NCBI RefSeq assembly: GCF_017356035.1
Contig: NZ_JAFIQX010000001.1
Coordinates: 992,001 to 1,056,000, forward strand
Length of the DNA: 64,000 nt
Reading direction: 5' to 3'
DNA from: Longitalea luteola
Lineage (GTDB): Bacteria; Bacteroidota; Bacteroidia; Chitinophagales; Chitinophagaceae
The notes beneath the pieces are model-generated. The model was not told the DNA's origin. It made no database searches and worked only from the letters and a program-made list of their open reading frames with translations. Below, in pieces: positions 47,804-56,835 of the stretch (positions within the stretch are counted from its first letter, which is position 1; each line of letters starts with the position of its first letter). The translations under genes and the position numbers were made by a program.

Positions 47804-48934
47804 ATGTATTTTGCGCGTCGACTTTCAATCTGGCCAACCCTGCCACTTAATGTTTATTTCCGGCATGTTTCCAAGTGGCTGCCTTTTCCGCTGAGTGACG
47901 ACGGTTGCCGGGTGTTCTCCAAGGCACGCCATGCCATCTGGAATGCCTGTAGAACCATGGGCCTGGGCGGAAACGATGTAGTACTTGTGCCGGCTTACCA
48001 TCATGGTTGTGAAATAGAGGCTTTACTACAGGCAGGTGTAAAAATCCGTTATTATGAAGTTACCGATCTGCTTGAGCCTGATGCCTCCAGTCTGGAGACC
48101 ATGCTCACGCCCGATGTAAAGGTGTTATACCTGATCCACTATCTGGGTTTTCCCCAGGATGCCATACGCTGGCGCAAATGGTGCGACGAGCGGGGGTTGC
48201 TGCTTTTTGAGGATGCAGCCCAGGCATTTCTTGCCGAATTCGATGACAAACCCGTTGGCTCTTTTGGACATGCAGGTGTTTTTTGCCTGTATAAAACATA
48301 CGGTATTCCCGACGGAGGTGCTGTGATCACGTTTATGCCGCCTAAATTGCCTGAATCGGAGCATCCATCAGGCAGGTGGGGCGTTTTTAAACGTCATGTG
48401 AACTGGGTAGCAGAACGTTGGGCATTGATCGGTAGCATACATCTGTATGTGAAACCCTTACTCAAAAAATGGAAGAGGAAGAAAAACCATAATCCGCATA
48501 AAGAGTTTGAACTGGGCGACCCAAACACATTGCCATCTGACATGACAATGCGTTTGATCACAAAAATGGTAGACCATTCAACCGCTGAGCGGCGAAGGGA
48601 AAATTATAAATTTCTATTGGATCATCACCGGCATCTGGTACCGCGTCCGTTTGCAACACTGCCCAAGGGCGCCTGTCCGTTTGCTTTTCCGGTAGAAGTG
48701 GATGATGCGGATGAAGTACTTAAAAAACTTCGGCGGTACGGAGTGGAAGGATTGTTGTTTTGGCGAAATGCACATCCGTCGCTGCCGGTAAAAGAGTTCC
48801 CAAAAAGTATGGCGTTCCGGAACCGGGTATTCGCAGTACCGGTACACCAGGAACTGACCGCATCTGAGTTAATGCAGATCACAGAAGCATTGCACAGAGC
48901 AACAACGAAAAAACTTAACCCTATAACCACATGA
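47804..48934 (+). CDS. DegT/DnrJ/EryC1-like PLP aminotransferase
   Basis: A 376-residue fold-type I PLP enzyme. Lys164 in CLYKTYGIPDGGAV is the Schiff-base lysine, and LLLFEDAAQAF holds Asp137 and Gln140 that contact PLP. N-terminal WLPFPLSDDGCRVFSKAR replaces the usual glycine-rich loop; overall it is divergent from sugar aminotransferases such as perosamine synthase. It likely makes an amino sugar, the substrate needed by the acyltransferase-like proteins that follow (4-base overlap ATGA with the first). Confidence 0.82.
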   Translation: MYFARRLSIWPTLPLNVYFRHVSKWLPFPLSDDGCRVFSKARHAIWNACRTMGLGGNDVVLVPAYHHGCEIEALLQAGVKIRYYEVTDLLEPDASSLETMLTPDVKVLYLIHYLGFPQDAIRWRKWCDERGLLLFEDAAQAFLAEFDDKPVGSFGHAGVFCLYKTYGIPDGGAVITFMPPKLPESEHPSGRWGVFKRHVNWVAERWALIGSIHLYVKPLLKKWKRKKNHNPHKEFELGDPNTLPSDMTMRLITKMVDHSTAERRRENYKFLLDHHRHLVPRPFATLPKGACPFAFPVEVDDADEVLKKLRRYGVEGLLFWRNAHPSLPVKEFPKSMAFRNRVFAVPVHQELTASELMQITEALHRATTKKLNPITT

Positions 48935-50619
48935 TCGCGACAGCAACCAAAGAAAAGACAGTAGCAGCTTTTAATCCAATCCCTGCAGGCAGCCCTGAAA
49001 TTTTAACGGGCGAACAAGTGCTCAACCTGATCAAGGATCCCGCATTCATCGAAAGCTGGAATGAATTGTTCAACGCCTGCCCGTGGGCAACGGTGTTTCA
49101 AAGCTCATCCTTTGTGGCCACATGGTATCAGTTCTACGAAAAAGAGTTTCTGCCCATTCTGGTTAAAACCGAATACGCAGGCAAACTAACGGGACTGCTT
49201 ACCTTAACAAAGGGAAAGAACGGACTGATAACCGGCGCTGGCACGAACCAGGCAGAATACCAGGTATGGCTTACGACCGATGATCCGGATGAAACATTCA
49301 TCAAAGGCGCATTGACGGCAATTACACGGAAATTCCCTAATAATAGAATACTGCTTAAATATATACCTGCAGGCACTTCATTACACTTCACGAAAGAAGA
49401 CCCGGTATGGAAGAAGCGCTCCATTTTAATGCCGGCCCGCCAGCCCGTTATGGTCATAAATGATGACCATTTTACCAGTGAACTGAAAAAGAAGAACCGG
49501 CGCGAAAAGGTAAACAGGCTGAAAAGACAGGGTGAGCTCAAGCTGGAGCGGATCACTGATTATGCCACATTTGTTTCAGTGTTTGATGAGCTGGCGCTTC
49601 AGAATGATTTCAGGAAAGGAGCCATGTACAATAAAATGGCCTTTAAGACCGACCGGTTCAGAAAACCATTTTTTCTGGCGCTGTTCCAGCAGAACGTACT
49701 GCATGCCACGCTTTTGAAGATCGGTGATAAAATAATTTCCTCCAATGTTGCCATGGGAGGACCCCGCGAGCTTCATCTGCAGGGCATCAATTCCTTTGAT
49801 GCGGCATACGCGAAACATTCACCCGGGATTATTCATTTTTTGATGCTGGGCAAATTGCTGGCCCAGGAAGGTACTGAGGTCTTCGATCTTACGCCGGGAG
49901 CTGATGGATATAAAGACGTGCTGGCAACTGATCACAAGGTTGCATACACGTTGAATATAGGTAGTAATTTCGACGGTTTCAAAACCAGGATGAATTTCCG
50001 CATCAACGGCTATTTTAAAAAGGCCATAGGTATCGTTGGTGCAGATCCCGAGAAATTAAAAAAGCGAAAAAAGAACCTAACGCAGCGCAGGGAAAAATTC
50101 ATGAATATCGCCCGGCGCGGATTCTCTTCATGGGTTGCGTATACAGCGAACCTGTTAAAAGAGCGCAACAAGACCATGAAATGCTGGGTTGTTCAAAAAG
50201 GCGCAGCGATCTCAGGCGAACTGAATGTTCAAAAAGACGATCTGAAGAACCTGATGAATTATGATCCCGGAGATGTAAGGTATAGCCACCAGGAATTTTT
50301 GTCGGACGCCATGCGGCGCTTTGAAGAAGGCGGACATTGTTATACCTGGGCAGACAAAGGGCGGTTATCGGGTTGCGCCTGGGTAGCCAGTCAGCAATCA
50401 TCTGTAGCAGACAATAAATTCGGCGGTATAACGGATGGATCGGTCTTTATGTTGTCTAACGTATACTGCCATCCTAAATCTCGCAATCAATTTCCCGTTT
50501 TTTTACAATCAGTAGCAAAGGAACTGGCAATTGATAACCCTCATGATAAATTTTATATAGTTACAGACAGTAACGACGAACTCCTATTTGAAAAGGCAGG
50601 ATTTAAGCGGTTAAAGTAA
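48931..50619 (+). CDS. FemAB/CelD-type GNAT-fold acyltransferase-like protein, first of a tandem pair
   Basis: A 562-residue protein. Residues 25-110 (ILTGEQVLNLI, WNELFNACPWATVFQSSSF) and 110-330 carry the CelD/BioF2-like (DUF1057-free) FemAB-like GNAT fold: ITGAGTNQAEYQVW, EKVNRLKRQGELKLERITDY, LLKIGDKIISSNVAMGG and FDLTPGADGYKDVLATDH. The last 150 residues form a further domain with FLSDAMRRFEEGGHCYTWADK that recurs in the next protein. Such proteins transfer acyl or aminoacyl groups to amino sugars; substrate unknown. ATGA overlap couples it to the aminotransferase. Confidence 0.75.
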   Translation: MIATATKEKTVAAFNPIPAGSPEILTGEQVLNLIKDPAFIESWNELFNACPWATVFQSSSFVATWYQFYEKEFLPILVKTEYAGKLTGLLTLTKGKNGLITGAGTNQAEYQVWLTTDDPDETFIKGALTAITRKFPNNRILLKYIPAGTSLHFTKEDPVWKKRSILMPARQPVMVINDDHFTSELKKKNRREKVNRLKRQGELKLERITDYATFVSVFDELALQNDFRKGAMYNKMAFKTDRFRKPFFLALFQQNVLHATLLKIGDKIISSNVAMGGPRELHLQGINSFDAAYAKHSPGIIHFLMLGKLLAQEGTEVFDLTPGADGYKDVLATDHKVAYTLNIGSNFDGFKTRMNFRINGYFKKAIGIVGADPEKLKKRKKNLTQRREKFMNIARRGFSSWVAYTANLLKERNKTMKCWVVQKGAAISGELNVQKDDLKNLMNYDPGDVRYSHQEFLSDAMRRFEEGGHCYTWADKGRLSGCAWVASQQSSVADNKFGGITDGSVFMLSNVYCHPKSRNQFPVFLQSVAKELAIDNPHDKFYIVTDSNDELLFEKAGFKRLK

Positions 50620-50652
50620 TCAACCTTAAAAGGAAACTATTAAAATTATTGT

Positions 50653-52395
50653 ATGAACATTGCAGCTAATCCAAAAAGTGGGTTATTGGAAAGTCCATTG
50701 CCGGAATTGAAGATCACGTCCTTATTCAATACCAACAGGAGGCCGGGTGACGGTTATTCAATTGAGTTAATGACCGGTGAGGCTGTACTTTCTCTAATTG
50801 CAACCGACATCGAATTTCAGCAAAGCTGGGATCAGTTATATGAATCGTGTCCCTGGGTCACCATTTTTCAAAGCAGGAAATTTATCACTGCCTGGTACCA
50901 GAGTTACAAAAACCAGCATTTGCCCATTCTTGTAATCGGCATGGAAGGAGGGCAGCTGAAAGGCGTGCTGCCGATGGCGCTGTTAAATACTTCTGTGAAC
51001 GATGAGCAGGTGACTGGTAAAAGCGGCCGGATCACAGGAGCAGGGCATTACGAAGCGGAATACCAGGTCTGGATCACGGGTGCTGCCGATGGAGATGTAT
51101 TTATTAAAAAAGCGATGACAGAGCTGGTGAAGCGGTTTGATGGGTATACGATCTCCCTCAGGTTCCTTCCGCCCGGAACACCGTTCGATTGGGCACAACA
51201 CGATAAAAAATGGAGCAAATACAGCATCATACAGTCGTACGACCGGCCAATTATAAATTTGAGAGACCCGGAGGTGGAAAAATCATTCCGCCGCAGAAAG
51301 CATTTCAAACATAAGCTGAACCGGGTTAAGAAGCTGGGCGAATTTCGTTTCGAGCGCATCGAAGATTATGAAACTTTCAAAACCAGTCTGGACGACATGG
51401 CTGAGCTGTATAATTTCCGGCAAAGCGCCATGTTCAACAAATATCCCTTCAGGGAAGATCCTGCTAAAAAAGAATTCCTGCTGGAAATGTTCCGCCTCAA
51501 CCTGCTTCATGTAACCGTCATGCGGGTGAATGGAAAAATAATGGCGGCCATTGTATTGGTGGTAGGAGGCAACTGGGCGCATTTGGCGGGGATCAATTGC
51601 CATGCGCCGTTTTACGCCCGCATGTACTCACCGGGGTTTTTACACTTTATATTATTGGGAAAACAGTTGTCTGACGAATGTGTTCCGTATTTCGATCTTT
51701 CTCCGGGATATGATACCTACAAGGATGATCTGGCTAACCTGCACGATGAAGTGCATGAACTGGTGATCAGCACCAGGTCAAAATTCCTGGTGAAGAGAAG
51801 GTTCAAGAAGTGGCTGCATGCCCGCATGGTTGCATGGAATATGCGTCCAATGACGGTGGAGTTAAAGATCAAGTGGTATGCGTATATGTTAAAACGGTGG
51901 AGTGTTGGATATGCCATCAAGGGACTGGCCAAAAAATTCCAGCGGAAAAAGACGCAAAAGCTTTATCTGTTGCAAAGCTATTCAATTCCAACAGGCGAAG
52001 CATTGCCACTGCATAAGAACAACCTGGAAGATCTGATGCAATACGAGTTCAGTAAAGGCAGCAGTGAAACAAAATGGGAGTTCCTGTCGAATGCCATGCG
52101 CCGCCTTGAAACCGGTCAGCATTGTTATACCTGGATGGAAAATGGCCGGTTATTGGCCTGCGCCTGGTTCAGTTATGCTGAACGGTTCACTGACGAAGTG
52201 AATAACAGTCCGGCGGCGGATAAAAAGATGATATTTAAAGGGCTTTATTGTCATCCTGCTGCAAAAAGCCGGTTGCCACAGTTTATAAACAGTGTAATAG
52301 ATGTTGCCGTGAACGAGGAGAAAAGATGTCATTTTCAGGCAGAGGACAACTTGTTTTGCAAAGCCCTGGCGGCAGTGGGATCGCCTTTACAATAA
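50653..52395 (+). CDS. FemAB/CelD-type GNAT-fold acyltransferase-like protein, second of the pair
   Basis: A 580-residue paralogue of the preceding protein. Shared landmarks in the same order: MTGEAVLSLI, WDQLYESCPWVTIFQSRKF, ITGAGHYEAEYQVW, HKLNRVKKLGEFRFERIEDY, FDLSPGYDTYKDDLANLHDE and FLSNAMRRLETGQHCYTWME. An N-terminal 30-residue extension precedes these. The two arose by duplication and are kept divergent, perhaps acting on different sugars. It is the last gene of the exopolysaccharide operon. Confidence 0.75.
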   Translation: MNIAANPKSGLLESPLPELKITSLFNTNRRPGDGYSIELMTGEAVLSLIATDIEFQQSWDQLYESCPWVTIFQSRKFITAWYQSYKNQHLPILVIGMEGGQLKGVLPMALLNTSVNDEQVTGKSGRITGAGHYEAEYQVWITGAADGDVFIKKAMTELVKRFDGYTISLRFLPPGTPFDWAQHDKKWSKYSIIQSYDRPIINLRDPEVEKSFRRRKHFKHKLNRVKKLGEFRFERIEDYETFKTSLDDMAELYNFRQSAMFNKYPFREDPAKKEFLLEMFRLNLLHVTVMRVNGKIMAAIVLVVGGNWAHLAGINCHAPFYARMYSPGFLHFILLGKQLSDECVPYFDLSPGYDTYKDDLANLHDEVHELVISTRSKFLVKRRFKKWLHARMVAWNMRPMTVELKIKWYAYMLKRWSVGYAIKGLAKKFQRKKTQKLYLLQSYSIPTGEALPLHKNNLEDLMQYEFSKGSSETKWEFLSNAMRRLETGQHCYTWMENGRLLACAWFSYAERFTDEVNNSPAADKKMIFKGLYCHPAAKSRLPQFINSVIDVAVNEEKRCHFQAEDNLFCKALAAVGSPLQ

Positions 52396-52411
52396 ACGAT
52401 CAGCGTTTATT
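52391..52411. terminator. Possible terminator between convergent genes
   Basis: AATAAACG (52391-52398) pairs with CGTTTATT (52404-52411) around ATCAG. It includes the stop codons of both convergent genes. The 17-base core AAACGATCAGCGTTTAT recurs inverted at 55762-55778. Confidence 0.4.
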
Positions 52412-53200
52412 CCCTTTCTTAGGCATCATATCAGTGTAGGAGGCGTCTTCATTGCCTACTTTGATATCATCGAAATAGATGACTCTTTTTTTGCTCCTGG
52501 TAGTTGATTCGCCGTTCCAGGATGATTTATAGATTCCCAGTTTCCAGTTCGGCGTATGGAAGTCGCCGCTGTTGAGGTCGTACATATTGGCGCCTTTGTA
52601 ATGTACTACCGGCATACCGTTGCGCCATATTTCAACCAGGCCATCAGCGGTTGGGGAATGTTTTACATGGATCACATAGTACTGCCATACATCCTTTTCG
52701 ATGGCGCCCATTTCAATTACTTTTTTGCCCTTGATGCGTGGGTTTATCCGGAGCCTTAGCTGATTATTTTTGGTTCGGATGCATAGGGAAGGGGTGGCTT
52801 TTCCACCCTGGTGCCATTGGCTGATCACTTCATCGCTGCTGTCAGCAACGAAGTCTTCTTTGGGAAAGTAAACGGCAAATGCATACCACCGTTCCAGCTT
52901 GTCTTTCTTATCGGGACCGGGAAATAATATTTCGGATCTTGTTCCATTGTTGGTTTCCGGGTCCTTGTCCCTTAATTCAAAGCGAACCGCTTTTTTACCG
53001 TTATACACGGGGCGTTCCACTATTTTTAAACCGTGCTCGGTGGCTGTTTGTTGGATCAGGAAGGAGGGAAGTGGATCATTATCTTCAAAATCGAGTTGGA
53101 AAAGGATAGGGGAATGTAGTTTTAAACGGGGTGAAAGGCTGTAAAGCATTGTCACCGAGATTAACGATAACGCAAGTATTATTTGTTTTTTCCGGCTCAC
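52400..53200 (-). CDS. Polysaccharide lyase family protein (heparin lyase I/glucuronan lyase type)
   Basis: A 266-residue exported protein with an N-terminal hydrophobic signal/anchor (IILALSLISVTMLYSL). The single jelly-roll domain shows KAVRFELRDKDPE, GTRSEILFPG, ISQWHQGG, TPSLCIRTKNNQLRLR and a C-terminal VIYFDDIKVGNE, the pattern of the Polysacc_lyase family that cuts uronate-containing polymers by beta-elimination. It is a shorter version of the next gene. Facing the exopolysaccharide operon, it may trim or release the polymer. Confidence 0.82.
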   Translation of the reverse strand: MSRKKQIILALSLISVTMLYSLSPRLKLHSPILFQLDFEDNDPLPSFLIQQTATEHGLKIVERPVYNGKKAVRFELRDKDPETNNGTRSEILFPGPDKKDKLERWYAFAVYFPKEDFVADSSDEVISQWHQGGKATPSLCIRTKNNQLRLRINPRIKGKKVIEMGAIEKDVWQYYVIHVKHSPTADGLVEIWRNGMPVVHYKGANMYDLNSGDFHTPNWKLGIYKSSWNGESTTRSKKRVIYFDDIKVGNEDASYTDMMPKKGNKR

Positions 53201-53314
53201 AGTATACTTATTTAAATGGTGGTTATTCGCTGTCGTTTTAGTAAGGGATTTCCGTTAATGAAGATACCAATTAAATAAGTGATGCCTGGCTTTATTGGGT
53301 TGATTTTATATAAA

Positions 53315-53344
53315 AAAGCCCTTCCGATGCGTCGGAAGGGCTTT
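53315..53344 (-). terminator. Rho-independent terminator of the second lyase gene
   Basis: AAAGCCCTTCCGA (53315-53327) pairs perfectly with TCGGAAGGGCTTT (53332-53344), loop TGCG. On the minus strand it is followed by TTTTTTAT. It separates the two lyase genes, so they are not simply one operon. Confidence 0.85.
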
Positions 53345-53367
53345 GTATTTACATATTAATAACCCGC

Positions 53368-54645
53368 TTATTTTACGATCGTGAAAGTGATCGTTTTGGC
53401 AGCACCTGCAGTACCTGTTGCATTATCTCCCTGGTAAGGAGTTGCTTTCAGGGTGTAAGTACCTAATGCAGGAGGATTCCAGTTGCCATAATAGAAGTTA
53501 CCGTTTCCATCATCGCTGTGCAATGCAAAAGGAGCTTTGCTGTCGGTATAGGTTTTGCTTTGTTTGCCGCTTAACTCGAACTTAACGCTTCCTGTAGTAG
53601 ATGTGTTTACACGGATGTTGGCTTTTTCAAGACCGAGTGCACTCAGGCTTATTACCTGACCATCTTTAATAGTCAACACATCTCTTTCGGTGGCAGAGTT
53701 AACCAGTACCAGGTCAGTAACTTCATTGCCAGAAGTTGGTGTTGTAACCGGATTAGATGCAATAGGATCAGTGGTCTCATCAGGAGTGGCAGGTGCAGTG
53801 CTACCGGTGCTTGGCAACATTAAGTTGTAGGTAGCGTTTTCTGTACCCATTTTGATATCGTCGAAGTAAAGTACTCTCTTGTTGGTAGAAGAAGTACGGC
53901 TGCCATTCCAATATGATTTGTAGATACCAAATTTCCAGAAGGGCAGATGATAATCACCGGTGAGCGGATAACTGTTGGGGCCGGCGTGGTTCAGGATCTT
54001 CACACCATCGCGCCAGATCTCAACCAAACCGTCAGAACCGGCAGTATGTTTAACGTGCAATACATAGGTATGCCATTTGTCTTTATCCAGCTGACCAAGA
54101 TCGATCCAGGTATCGCCCAGCACTCTCAGCCAAAGTTTGTCATTTTTGGTGCGTAAGCAAAGAGCAGGCGTGGCGCCACCGCCCTGGTGCCATTGGGTGA
54201 TCACTTCATCAGTTTCATCTGGTTTATAATCGGCGCTGGGAATATACATCGCGTAAGAATACCAGCGGTTGTTGTTTGTGGCTATGGGGAAAGTTAATTC
54301 AGCTCTTGTACCGCTTTGTACTTCGGGATCAGTGTCTCGTAACTCAAAACGAACTGATTTGGTACCATTATATTTTTGAGCTGTAGAAGCAGTAATGGAA
54401 TAGGAGGCGGCTGCCTGGAATTTCGCATAAGAGTTGTCGAACCAGCTTCCATCGGCATTCTCATGCCACAGCAGATCGCCGATTGCTTTGGTTGAAACAA
54501 GTTCGTTCATAGTGTTATTGGCACTTTCAACGGGGGGGATCACTGCATCTTTTCTGCAAGAGTACAAACTCGCTACTAATAAGGGAACGGCAAGCAGTTG
54601 CTTGTTTTTAAATAATTTGCCTGTGTTACGCATCACTGTTTTCAT
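53368..54645 (-). CDS. Lipoprotein polysaccharide lyase with C-terminal Ig-like domain
   Basis: A 425-residue lipoprotein (lipobox LYSC near residue 30). Residues 60-290 are the same lyase domain as the gene downstream: KSVRFELRDTDPE, SGTRAELTFP, ITQWHQGGGATPALCLRTKN, VEIWRDG, and RVLYFDDIKMGTENA. A Thr/Pro/Ser linker (290-320) leads to a beta-sandwich (320-425), probably for binding. Outer-membrane anchoring and duplication of the domain next to the polymer operon suggest degradation or remodelling of that polymer. Confidence 0.85.
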   Translation of the reverse strand: MKTVMRNTGKLFKNKQLLAVPLLVASLYSCRKDAVIPPVESANNTMNELVSTKAIGDLLWHENADGSWFDNSYAKFQAAASYSITASTAQKYNGTKSVRFELRDTDPEVQSGTRAELTFPIATNNNRWYSYAMYIPSADYKPDETDEVITQWHQGGGATPALCLRTKNDKLWLRVLGDTWIDLGQLDKDKWHTYVLHVKHTAGSDGLVEIWRDGVKILNHAGPNSYPLTGDYHLPFWKFGIYKSYWNGSRTSSTNKRVLYFDDIKMGTENATYNLMLPSTGSTAPATPDETTDPIASNPVTTPTSGNEVTDLVLVNSATERDVLTIKDGQVISLSALGLEKANIRVNTSTTGSVKFELSGKQSKTYTDSKAPFALHSDDGNGNFYYGNWNPPALGTYTLKATPYQGDNATGTAGAAKTITFTIVK

Positions 54646-56034
54646 TTGAGGTTATTAATTAATTTGTTTAAATACAGCATCTCACTTTGCTGTCATGGTT
54701 AACATTGGGATAGAGATCTCCCTATCGCGTCACGAGCTTGTTTTTTTGAGCTGTGAAACGTTAACCGCGAAGGCACTTCATTAACTTTTCAGTTTACTTT
54801 TCTTTCTGTGGGGCGTACTTGCGTACGCCACATTCTGGTGCACAACTGAGAACACGGCACACCGGCTAATTGGAACTGTTTGGAAATTTGAACTAACAGG
54901 CACAACGGTAACCAAGAAACGAGGTTGTGTTATTATGCTTTCGGTTAGTCGGATAACTCAGCTTCCATAGAATACGCACCCGGATACAAACAATTAGCTT
55001 AAGCTGTAGATAAGGTTTTTCATAAGGACAATAGGATAGGGTTTACCAACGTACAGTCAGTATCAGTTCTTTTAAACTACTCTTAAAGTGATTTTTCAAC
55101 TGTTCATGCGATCCCGGTCTGCTTTCTCAGAATAGGCTTCGTTTTTTCAAGGGAAATAAAGGGCCCTGACATCTTTGGGTTGCCAAATTTGCCTGTTTGA
55201 GAAATACCTGTATGCATTACATTCCTGAACAGAACGTGCGAATACCAGATCTTATCTACGTTATATTAGATAAGCATGTAAACGATCACTGTCTTGTTCT
55301 GAAAAATGAATGGCGGTGTCTTTGGGATTGTTCCAGCAATTGCGAAAATGTGTCTGGCATGCATTTTACGGGAGCTGGCACGGATTTCTTTTTTAGGGCT
55401 CCCAGTTGAGATATTTCGGCTGCGATAGATGACGCTCGCCGGATGAATTTCCTTAAAGTGGTGTTCATCATAGGTCTTTTTGAGTTTTCTAAAAGAGTAT
55501 TTCGCGTTATTTGACAAAGATAATGCCTGAATCAGGATAAAATTGAACTATATGCGGTGCGTCAGTAAATTTGCATAAACCTCGATAGGGGTTTTTCCTT
55601 AGTAAAATTCATAAAATAGCTGGTAAACAGCCATGTAAAATTTGAAGAAAAAAAACCACACTCCCCAATGAAAATGTGGAAGAACTGTGGAAAACTAAAT
55701 TGAGTGTTTTTGTGACAATTAAATAAGTGAAAGGCCCTACCTTACTTTAACATATTTGATGATAAACGCTGATCGTTTCAGCATGTATAGCATCATATAA
55801 TTAATAAGATCGATTCCTCCTGACAACTGGCAGCACAGTTCTTCTACTTTATACATACTATAAACGATCATTCGCTGTTCTTCCTTGCCTCATATACCAT
55901 ATTAAGAATACGATTGGCGGCTTCGGCCCTGTCAACAAGGCGTTTATGGTGATGACAGAGTGCTTCTGCCAATATTTTCCAAGTGCCGGAAATTCGGTAA
56001 CTTACTAACAGTCGTTTACGAAAATCATTCAAAT
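54646..56034. other. 1.4-kb region without a convincing gene
   Basis: Short frames exist on both strands but none has coding character. A small GCGTAC-TTGC-GTACGC hairpin lies at 54813-54828. CAATTAAATAAGTGA (near 55716) is repeated at about 53268 on the other side of the lyase gene, and ATAAACGCTGATCGTTT (55762-55778) is the inverse of the hairpin core at 52394-52410. Confidence 0.6.
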
Positions 56035-56388
56035 ATGAAAAAGGGACCTTTGCTTGTTGTTGTTGTAATGACGCTTTTGGCGTTTTCATTCAGGCCTTAT
56101 CATCATGGTTGGGCCAATTACGATCAAAACAAAACTTTGGATTACGTGGGCACTGTTGAGGCCTTTACATTTGAGAATCCTCATGCTACTGCCCGGGTAA
56201 AAGATAAGAAGAAAACATGGCTGGTGATCCTGGCGCCTACGAGCCGCATGGAATCAAGGGGAGTACCTTCCGATAAGATCGTTAAAGGAAGCAAGCTGCG
56301 GGTAGTGGGCTATCCGCATAAGAAGATCAGGGATGAAATGCGCGCTGAAAGGATCTATGTAGATAACGTAAAATACGAATTGCGATAA
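56035..56388 (+). CDS. Exported small protein (DUF6152-like)
   Basis: A 117-residue periplasmic protein: signal peptide (MKKGPLLVVVVMTLLAFSF), then HHGWANYDQNKTLDYVGTVE, a beta-barrel-like NPHATARV segment and VVGYPHKKIRDEMRAERIYVD. This resembles the DUF6152 family of small periplasmic proteins, which sits beside multi-pass membrane partners. Start set at ATG 56035; the frame is open upstream. Function unknown; partner gene follows 2 bases later. Confidence 0.75.
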   Translation: MKKGPLLVVVVMTLLAFSFRPYHHGWANYDQNKTLDYVGTVEAFTFENPHATARVKDKKKTWLVILAPTSRMESRGVPSDKIVKGSKLRVVGYPHKKIRDEMRAERIYVDNVKYELR

Positions 56389-56390
56389 CA

Positions 56391-56831
56391 GTGGTGTTCC
56401 GATGGATTGAATCATCCGCTCTGGCGACGGCCATTCGGCAATCGTCCTGGCTGTATCCGTTTATTGAGATCATTCATATAGTGGGCATCGTGTTGGTGGC
56501 CGGAGGGGCACTTTTTTTCGATATTCAATTACTGTCGGCCCACAGTAAACCGGTAATAGAGAGCAGGTATTTATTAAAGTGGTCTAAACGCGGACTTATT
56601 CTTGCGATACCTTCAGGGTTGTTATTGTTTGCCACCAATGCGATCGCACTCTCCATTGATCCGGTATTCGGGCTGAAATTAGTGCTGTTAATGCTTGCTG
56701 CATTAAATGCCTGGCTCTTTCATATCCGGGTGTATGTTCCGGCAAAATGGACCGCTGCCCGCTATCATGCCATTGCTTCAATTCTTTTATGGGTAAGTAT
56801 TATTGCGTGTGGAAGGTTATTGGCGTATTGA
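56391..56831 (+). CDS. Multi-pass membrane protein (DUF6644/DUF2214-like)
   Basis: A 146-residue inner-membrane protein with four hydrophobic helices: IEIIHIVGIVLVAGGALFF, GLILAIPSGLLLFATNAI, KLVLLMLAALNAWLFH and IASILLWVSIIACGRLL. His residues in helices 1 and 3 could bind heme or metal, as in small cytochrome-like membrane proteins. Start is GTG 56391, right after the preceding gene. The pair probably forms one unit; role unknown. Confidence 0.75.
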   Translation: MVFRWIESSALATAIRQSSWLYPFIEIIHIVGIVLVAGGALFFDIQLLSAHSKPVIESRYLLKWSKRGLILAIPSGLLLFATNAIALSIDPVFGLKLVLLMLAALNAWLFHIRVYVPAKWTAARYHAIASILLWVSIIACGRLLAY

Positions 56832-56835
56832 GCTG

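Noticed and set aside
54808-54831. GCGTAC/GTACGC hairpin as a terminator
   Set aside because: No T-run follows on either strand; at most a regulatory palindrome.
55197-55517. Overlapping short frames on both strands in the 1.4-kb gap
   Set aside because: Mutually overlapping, no homology recognised, no promoter in front.
55868-56089. 73-codon minus-strand frame over the start of the DUF6152-like gene
   Set aside because: It overlaps the signal peptide region of a better-supported gene on the other strand and has no recognisable motif; cannot be excluded as a small antisense gene.
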